Assembly: GCA_021292105.1 (NCBI GenBank) | Contig: CM037874.1 | Coordinates: 11,266,502-11,330,501 of the forward strand | Direction: 5' to 3' | Source of the DNA: Anadara kagoshimensis | Lineage: Eukaryota; Mollusca; Bivalvia; Arcoida; Arcidae | Length of the DNA: 64,000 nt | Shown here: positions 31,401 to 64,000 of the stretch, piece by piece | How positions within the stretch are numbered: the stretch's first letter is position 1 | Layout of the letters: each line of letters starts with the position of its first letter | Program-made: the position numbers and the translations under genes | Notes under the pieces: generated by a model | Told to the model about the DNA's origin: nothing | What the model saw: the letters and a program-made list of their open reading frames with translations, nothing else | The model's database searches: none

Positions 31401-32749
31401 TTACTTTCCGTCTATATGAAATACACTGTATAATGGTATGAGCTTACATTGAAGCTTTAAGCCAATGTGTTCCGAGGCACTGGGGGTAACCATACTTGGT
31501 AGTGACATTGCCTAGGCATAGTAGTACAAAATGATATTCCGAAATTCCGAGCACAGTGAAAGGTTCACTTTGCACAGGCTTTTTACTTTTCGTCTATATA
31601 AAATATACTGTATAATGGTATGGGCTTACATTGAAGCTTTAAGCTAATGTGTTCCGAGGCACTGGGGGTAACCATACTTGGTAGTGACATTGCCTAAGCA
31701 TAGTAAAACAAAATGATATTCCGAAATTCCGAGCACAGTGAAAGCTTCACTTTGCTCAGGCTTTTTACTTTCCGTCTATATGAAATACACTGTATAATGG
31801 TATGGGCTTACATTGAAGCTTTAAGCCAATGTGTTCCGAGGCACTGGGGGTAACCATACTTTGTAGTGACATTGCCTAAGCATAGTAGTAGAAAATGACA
31901 TTCCGAAATTCCGAGCACAGTAAAAGCTTCACTTTGCACAGGCTTTTTACTTTCCGTCTATATGAAATATACTGTATAATGGTATGGGCTTACATTGAAG
32001 CTTTAATCCAATGTGTTCCGAGGCACTGGGGGTAACCATACTTGGTAGTGACATTGCCTAAGCATAGTAGTACAAAATGATATTCCGAAATTCCGAGGAC
32101 AGTGAAAGCTTCACTTTGCTCAGGCTTTTTACTTTCCGTCTATATGAAATATACTGTATAATGGTATAGGCCTTATATTGAAGCTTTAAGCCAATGTGTT
32201 CCGAGGCACTGGGGGTAACCATACTTGGTAGTGACATTTTATCGTGAAATGTGATAAAATTTGTTATATTTGAATGTTTTATAAATGAAACGAAAATATT
32301 TTCGAATGTTGAATAAGTAACTGTTTACTTATTCAATGTTGAACGCTGCAATGTTGAATAAGTAACGTACTTCAGGTATCCGTCATGAACTGTAAAGCTC
32401 AATAAAGGTTTGTGTCGTGAAAGAAGACATGTTAACGAGTGTAAAGAGCTATTGTAATCATTTCAAATTACCTTTGAAAGTATTGAACACGTTGGTCAAA
32501 TCGAAAGTTAGGTTTTGGAAATCGCATCCATGTCGCTGAGACGCTTGTTACATTCGCATTAAAATGCCGAGAATTTAAACAATAGAACGTTTACCAAAAC
32601 AAATGAAACGTAGAATTAAGTAAAAATACAAGTTTTACAGAAATATATCCGAGTTTTATTGGTATCTCGTAATGATACGGAAAAAAATAACTTTATTCTA
32701 AAAAATAATGAGCTACTGACTGAGATCCGCTACTGCCGTAAGCACTGTA
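28401..32749. mobile_element. Putative composite DNA element with outer inverted repeats
   Basis: Outer ends: TACAGTGCTTTAGGCAGTAG at 28401 and, inverted, CTACTGCCGTAAGCACTGTA ending at 32749, each continuing into CGGATC. A third, weaker inverted match (gatccgttattgccgtaatt) lies at about 29385, so a smaller element 28401-29408 is an alternative reading. Ends beginning CAGTG recall hAT elements, but the expected 8-bp target duplication is not convincing. There is no transposase frame. The foldback array at 29440-32385 lies inside. Confidence 0.5.
29440..32385. mobile_element. Foldback element: opposed tandem arrays of ~182-bp units
   Basis: The termini (29440-29590 and 32240-32385) are inverted copies rich in ttacttattcaacattg and ttgaataagtaa. 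Inside, five direct units start at 29597, 29779, 29961, 30142 and 30324, each opening accaagtatggttacccc. At about 30478-30481 orientation flips, and about ten inverted units follow with landmarks near 30581, 30762, 30945, 31126, 31307, 31488, 31670, 31850, 32035 and 32217. Units share gcctcggaacacattggctt and cactgtgctcggaatttcga. The right-hand units are more diverged from one another than the left. No protein is encoded. The structure resembles Drosophila FB or Galileo elements, whose inverted repeats contain tandem arrays; family identity is inference. Confidence 0.85.
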
Positions 32750-32867
32750 CTTACTTCGAGAATGTTCTTATGTTAAGATTAATCCCTTAGATTAAAAAAA
32801 TAATAATAATAAAATTGCCTCGTGAATAGGTAACATTGCTTACACAATTTTGACGTAAAAGAGTTGA

Positions 32868-32990
32868 ATAATGTTGTTTAACGCTCCAGTCAAAAATATT
32901 TCACTAATATCGAGACGTTGCCAGCTATAGACGAAGGTGGAGAAATTTTGTCTGTGCCTTGCACTGATGTCATTATACAGCAGATTTCTT
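32868..32990 (-). mobile_element. SINE 3' end fragment (-)
   Basis: gttgtttaacgctccagtca, atttcactaatatcgagacg and ccagctatagacgaaggt are the reverse-complement tail of the adjacent SINE family. It lies head-on to the plus-strand copy at 33004, giving a short natural inverted repeat. Confidence 0.65.
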
Positions 32991-33003
32991 TATCGTGCGA
33001 ACC

Positions 33004-33325
33004 ACTGCAGTAGCTCAGTTGGTAATGTGCTTGCTCTGTAAGTGGGAGGTCGTGGATTCGAACTCTGGCTGGGTCTGACCAAAGACTTGTAAGTGGGAAG
33101 CCAAGCACTCGGTATTACGAAATGAGGGCCACGGTTCTTTCGGATGGGAACTTAAAATAACCGAGGTCCCGTGCCACGGTGGGCTTGGCACGCTAAAGAA
33201 CCCTGCTGTTTAATGCCATCAGCGCAACGCACAGGCAAAATTTCTGCATTTTCGCCTACAGCTGGCGATGTCTCGATATAAGTGAAATATTCTTGACTGG
33301 GATGTTAAACACCATAACCCAACTC
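33004..33325 (+). mobile_element. tRNA-derived SINE, near full length (+)
   Basis: The head has an A-box-like tagctcagttgg (33011) and a B-box-like ggattcgaact (33054). It is followed by tctgaccaaagacttg, gccaagcactcggtatt, cacggttctttcggatggga, gaggtcccgtgccacggtg, taaagaaccctgctgttta and the tail atctcgatataag-type segment with gactgggatgttaaacacc. The matching copy at 46037-46380 shows the same parts in order. Transcription would be from the internal pol III promoter. It carries no 8-bp A-box/B-box defects obvious by eye. Confidence 0.8.
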
Positions 33326-33339
33326 TTTATCGTGCGAAG

Positions 33340-33575
33340 CTTACCGTGACACGGGACCTCGTTTATTTTAAGTTCCCACCCGAAAGAAACGTGGACATAT
33401 ATCGAGGCGGTTATCGAGGTGAAACTAGTGTATTTGGAGAAAACCTATATATCCGGAAAGCGAACTAACGAAACTTTCTCAAACTAGATCTGCCCCGGCG
33501 GGATTCGAACCTAGGCAGCGAATGGCATTATGATACGCATGCGCATTAGACTACTCTGTCATCGAGGCACTTGAC
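33340..33575 (-). mobile_element. tRNA-derived SINE, GCCTCGATGGCC family (-)
   Basis: On the minus strand the head reads gcctcgatgacagagtagtc, with the B box ggttcgaatcccgcc (complement around 33497-33511), then the body (agtttgagaaagtttcgtta, ggttttctccaaatacac). It lies back to back with the plus-strand SINE at 33004. Confidence 0.75.
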
Positions 33576-33640
33576 CTTTACGTTGAGTGAATCGTAGAAA
33601 ATATAAGAAGTAAGTATATGTACATACTGCAAATGTAGGA

Positions 33641-33965
33641 TTGATTGAATCTGGTTCCACTTATATTAAGAGGTCACCAGCTATAGGTGAAGTTGCGGAA
33701 TATTTTACTTTTACAGTGCGCTCAGGTCAATATACACTGAGGGTACTTTAACGTGTCACGCATGCCATGACACGGGGCTTTGGTTTTTAAGGTCTCTTCG
33801 GAAGTACCCCGTCATTTCTATATGATGAGTGCTTCGCGAAAGAAAAGTCACCAGCTATATGTATACATATATTTTCAAGTCTTACAGACCTCGTCTGTGG
33901 TTCGAACCCAGGACCTCCCACAAACGAACCGAACACTCTACCAACTTGGATACGGTAGTGGTCGT
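33641..33965 (-). mobile_element. tRNA-derived SINE (-), 33004 family
   Basis: The tail side gattgattgaatctggttcc and cacttatattaagaggtcac comes first, then the body (catgacacggggctt, ggtctcttcggaagtacccc). The tRNA-like head is reversed at about 33895-33965, with an intact B box in complement (ggttcgaaccca). Third SINE within 1 kb here. Confidence 0.7.
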
Positions 33966-34199
33966 TTATCAGGAGTATCAATATTAAACTATTTATGGAA
34001 TAAATTTGTTTGATCAATTTTATTTCTGGTTGACAGTCTCGGTTTTCTTTTCAGAATTTATCCTTTAAGAACGCAAAGTCTATTATAAAAAGATATACGG
34101 GATTTAATATTTTATGCCGTAATTCTTGGACTACATCGACCCTTTTTGGTAGTAATACCATGTCAAACAGTTCATTGTTGTAACTCCGATTTCTTAAAA

Positions 34200-34407
34200 T
34201 ACAGTTCTATCGAAAGTTTAACACTGGACACGAAGATCGGCGGCCTAGCGACCTGGGATATTGACAGCTAGTGTATATAGCTGAAAACCTGGCGCGAAAT
34301 ATACACAGAGCAATTGTTGAATAAATGCCTGGATATTGCCAACCAGGGGCGGGGATAACTGCCGAATCGTTAGCTTAGTGTTAAACTTTAAACAGGTCTG
34401 TACTGTA
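34200..34407. mobile_element. MITE, TACAG..CTGTA ends
   Basis: The left end acagttctatcgaaagttta, acactg and the right end cttagtgttaaactttaaac, aggtctgtactgta are inverted. The interior holds ggcggcctagcg-type segments. Same family as 43251-43478 and 56193-56529. Non-coding. Confidence 0.65.
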
Positions 34408-34409
34408 AA

Positions 34410-35150
34410 TCTCGACTTGTCAGATTTGAGGCGAGATAACCCTTAGTCTTGCGTACACATTTGTTTAATTTTATATAAGGCCCATATTTGACCGCAGAAC
34501 ACCTATACTGGTTCTTACCTGGATAAATAGTTACGTATCCGTGTTAAATAAAAATGAAAAAGACCTTTTAATAGCTAAAAATACAAAAGAATTCAGCAAA
34601 AGTGTTAAATCTAACTTAAAAACGTTATCATGCCTTGATTAATTATCAACCAGCGAAATATTTATTTTATTTTTATATACATACACACATATATCTAATT
34701 CAATCAAACCTTTTACCATTTTAAATCAAAACTCGTGGAAAATTATATCTAGAATAGAAATTGAACACAAAATAATGTCTTTATATTTTGTATCGTTACC
34801 CAACCAATTAAATGGGATTTATTGGGTCAAAAAATTACTATTGTGAAAATAAATATGAGAATAGAGGCCCGGTTTTATTACGCGAAAAATAAATCAAAAA
34901 AGGAACATCTCTTTATTCTCAAGTGGATTATATCGTATTAAGATTTGGGAAAGGATGAGGATTTGTTCATAAAAAGACCGAATAAGATTTATTTTGAAGG
35001 CTATACTAGTATAATATAGAGAGTGTATGAAGATATTTGCTACAAACACAACTTTATATGGAGATAAATTGGATAAAAAACACAAAAATGAAATTACTTT
35101 TAGTTCAAGATATGAGCAAGTGTTACGTGCTTGTTCTTTTATCCTGAAGA
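34410..35150. other. No gene recognised
   Basis: AT-rich sequence with only short chance open frames (for example on the minus strand at 34894-35085) and no splice-bounded coding block. Confidence 0.45.
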
Positions 35151-35690
35151 AAAAGTTTATGGATTCAGGAATTTTCCATAGTTTATGAATTCAGGATTTT
35201 TTCAGTTTATAAATTTCTTATTATTTTTCTCATGATTCCGGATTTTTTTCATTTTATAGATTCCGGATTTTTCACAGTTTTTAGATTCTGGATTTTTCAC
35301 ACAATTTATGAATTCTGGATTTTTCAACAATTTATGGATTCCGGATTATTACAAGTTTATGAATTCAGGATTTTTTTCAAGAATTTGAAGATTCTGGATT
35401 ATGTGTTCCAGTTTATTGATTCTAGAGTTTTTCCCATAGTTTACAGATTCCGGATTTTTTCCCATAGTTTATAGATTACGGATTTTTGTTTAGTATTTTG
35501 GATTTATGGATTCCATATTTTTTATGACATAAGTTATAGATTCTTCATTTATTTTCCGCTTTTTTAAAGTTCGGATTATTTTCCATATTTTATAGATTTC
35601 GGATATCTCCAACACAATTAAATTTCGGATTTACAGATTTAAATATTCCGGATTCAAACACCCCCTCCCGGTTTATGAATTCCAGATAAC
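35150..35690 (+). repeat. Minisatellite of about 33-36 bp units
   Basis: Some 14-15 degenerate units with the core agtttatagattccggattt, then ttcac or tccc. Part of it stays open (35232-35474) as a repeated FIDSGFF-type peptide; this looks like a consequence of the repeat rather than a gene. Confidence 0.85.
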
Positions 35691-36285
35691 TTTCCACATA
35701 TGACAATTTTTAATTATGAAAAAATTAAATTTGTGTACATTATTAAAGATTTTGCTTATAAAAACGGAAAACGTGTAAGCAAACTTTGTAAACTATATAT
35801 CTATACACCTTTGTCAACCCGACGATATAATTACATATCGTCTAAAGTTTCAAATCTTAAGAAGCAGAATGTTTATAAGAAATCACGAGGTGTACATCGG
35901 GAAAACAAGACTGACGCTTTGGAAAACAAAACCTGGATTGGCATTTTGACATGTTTTTATTCGACATATATACATGTATATTAATTTTCACACCAAAGTC
36001 GTGTTACACTATATACAACCCTGATATAAGAATTATTTCAACATGGTAACTTAACTGTTGGTGAACGATTTCTTTGCCGTGATTATCGTCCCTAAATTCG
36101 GATATCTTAAGATTTCATCACTGAAGGAGTTTTATTATCATGCTTTGTTATCTGTTGTGTTTATTTAAACTGAATCATAATAGATACAACGGTTTATTTA
36201 TTAATAATGCATACATTGTTTTGGGGAAACCATCATTTTTCGTCTAAAAATTGGAAACAAATCCGGATAGTTTTAACACATTTAT

Positions 36286-36850
36286 GTCGAAGAACAGAAG
36301 GTTTTATCATTAGAGCGGGCTAGATACAATTATTCCATAGCCATTCTAGAGCAAAGTTTTGAAGACAGATTGGAGCTCTTTGTAGGTAATGTGAACCATT
36401 TTTGTTGAAGAACAAAGCGTTTTATCACTAAAGATAAAAGCAAAGAGCAGGCTAATTTCAATTATTCCATTGCTGCAGTTCTAAGGCAAAGTTTTTGCAA
36501 TAAGGTTAAAATTCTTTCTGGATTATGTGAACCTTTTTTGTTGAAGAACATAGGGTATTATAAATGACGACAAACACGAAGAGCAAGCTAAATACACATA
36601 TTCAATTTAAATTGTTAAACATTGTTTTTGAAGAAAATTTGGATGAAAGTAAAATAGTATTCAATTCGTAGTTGAATTAAAAGTAAAACAGCTGACAGTT
36701 CTAGAAAATACATTGCTGTATTGCCAACTGGAATTTTGTGTTCAATTACCATTCTTAAGCATTGTGTTTGAAGAATAATTGGATAAAAAGTAAAAAAAAA
36801 ATCATTTCGTGGTTGAATTAAAGTTAAAAAAAATCAAGTTGATAAAAAAC
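36286..36850 (+). repeat. Degenerate tandem repeat upstream of the cyclase gene
   Basis: Three to four units of about 125-135 bp starting near 36286, 36406, 36540 and 36640, sharing gttgaagaacaaagcgtttt, gagcaggcta, caattattccat and ctggattatgtgaacc. It ends about 230 bp before the cyclase ATG, so it lies in or next to the presumed 5' flank. Confidence 0.65.
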
Positions 36851-37076
36851 ATTGCTGCATTGCGTATTGGATTTTTGTGTTGAAAGAACTAAAGCCATTC
36901 CTACTATTTAGGATATTGTTTTATATTGGGCTCTTAGGATGACGTTTTCGGAACAACTCGATAAGCAGACATAAGGAAAATGTATTGTATAGCGAATTCA
37001 GCTTATTCCACTTGTTCGTATTCAGATCTATTATTTTACATCACTTCATAGGTCCATTTATAGAACTGGATTGAGT
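36851..37076 (+). promoter_or_regulatory. 5' flank of the receptor guanylate cyclase
   Basis: No convincing TATA box at fixed distance was found; tttatagaac at about 37057 is too close to the ATG to be one. The transcript start and any upstream non-coding exon are unknown. Confidence 0.3.

Positions 37077-64000
<26,924 letters not shown>

Noticed and set aside
29597-32238. CRISPR array or centromeric satellite
   Set aside because: Units are contiguous without spacers, flip orientation once, and are bounded by inverted ends; a foldback transposon explains this better.
33004-33080. A functional tRNA gene
   Set aside because: A- and B-box-like sequences are present, but the following body and tail match other SINE copies, and a cloverleaf could not be completed by eye.
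35700-35984. Open frame of 94 codons
   Set aside because: No motif, no splice or promoter context, AT-driven composition; treated as chance.
37071-37076. Upstream in-frame TTG as the cyclase start
   Set aside because: Animals start at ATG in nearly all cases; ATG at 37077 begins directly with a signal peptide.

Overview
This is an AT-rich, intron-rich animal genomic window crowded with transposable-element debris. Two multi-exon host genes are readable, both on the + strand. The mix of tRNA-derived SINEs with cacttatatcga-type tails, (AATC)n SINE tails, Penelope-like retroelement scraps, hammerhead-ribozyme repeats, an F-type/C-type lectin gene and a receptor guanylate cyclase points to a lophotrochozoan, most likely a bivalve mollusc. 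That assignment is inferred from recalled family content, not proven, and no species can be named.

Layout. From 1 to 15.7 kb there is no intact gene, only repeats. These are a 0.75 kb duplication (1-760 and 12690-13450), Penelope-like retroelement (PLE) pieces, a 2.2 kb TTAA-flanked DNA transposon (4381-6614), a LINE 3' fragment (10970-11617), an orphan cytochrome P450 heme-motif exon (11688-11797) and a 40-bp-class minisatellite (14480-15065). From 15.78 to 24.12 kb lies a six-exon gene for a predicted type I membrane lectin: signal peptide, C-type lectin-like domain, F-type (fucolectin-like) domain, Ser/Thr-rich stalk, transmembrane helix and short basic tail. A broken copy of its last exon follows at 24316-24770. 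From 24.8 to 37 kb the sequence is again repetitive; its centre is a roughly 2.9 kb foldback structure (29440-32385) built of about 5 plus 10 opposed units of about 182 bp, inside weaker outer inverted repeats (28401/32749). From 37.08 kb to the right edge runs a receptor (particulate) guanylate cyclase of the natriuretic-peptide-receptor type. Seventeen exons can be placed; the window ends just inside the cyclase catalytic domain, so the 3' end is missing.

How the genes work. The cyclase should bind an extracellular ligand through its ANF-receptor domain, relay through one transmembrane helix and a pseudokinase (kinase homology) domain, and make cGMP in the cytosol. The lectin should display two carbohydrate-recognition folds at the cell surface. 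Nothing here ties the two genes to one pathway.

Most notable: (a) repeats carrying 44-nt motifs that match the type I hammerhead ribozyme core, two apparently intact and four decayed; (b) the foldback element; (c) the C-type plus F-type lectin receptor architecture; (d) repeated cases of one mobile element inserted in another, which give relative ages; (e) intron microsatellites, at least one of which is an expanded SINE tail lying 18 bp from a coding exon. All exon boundaries were placed by hand from splice consensus, phase continuity and family similarity; no alignment or transcript was available.
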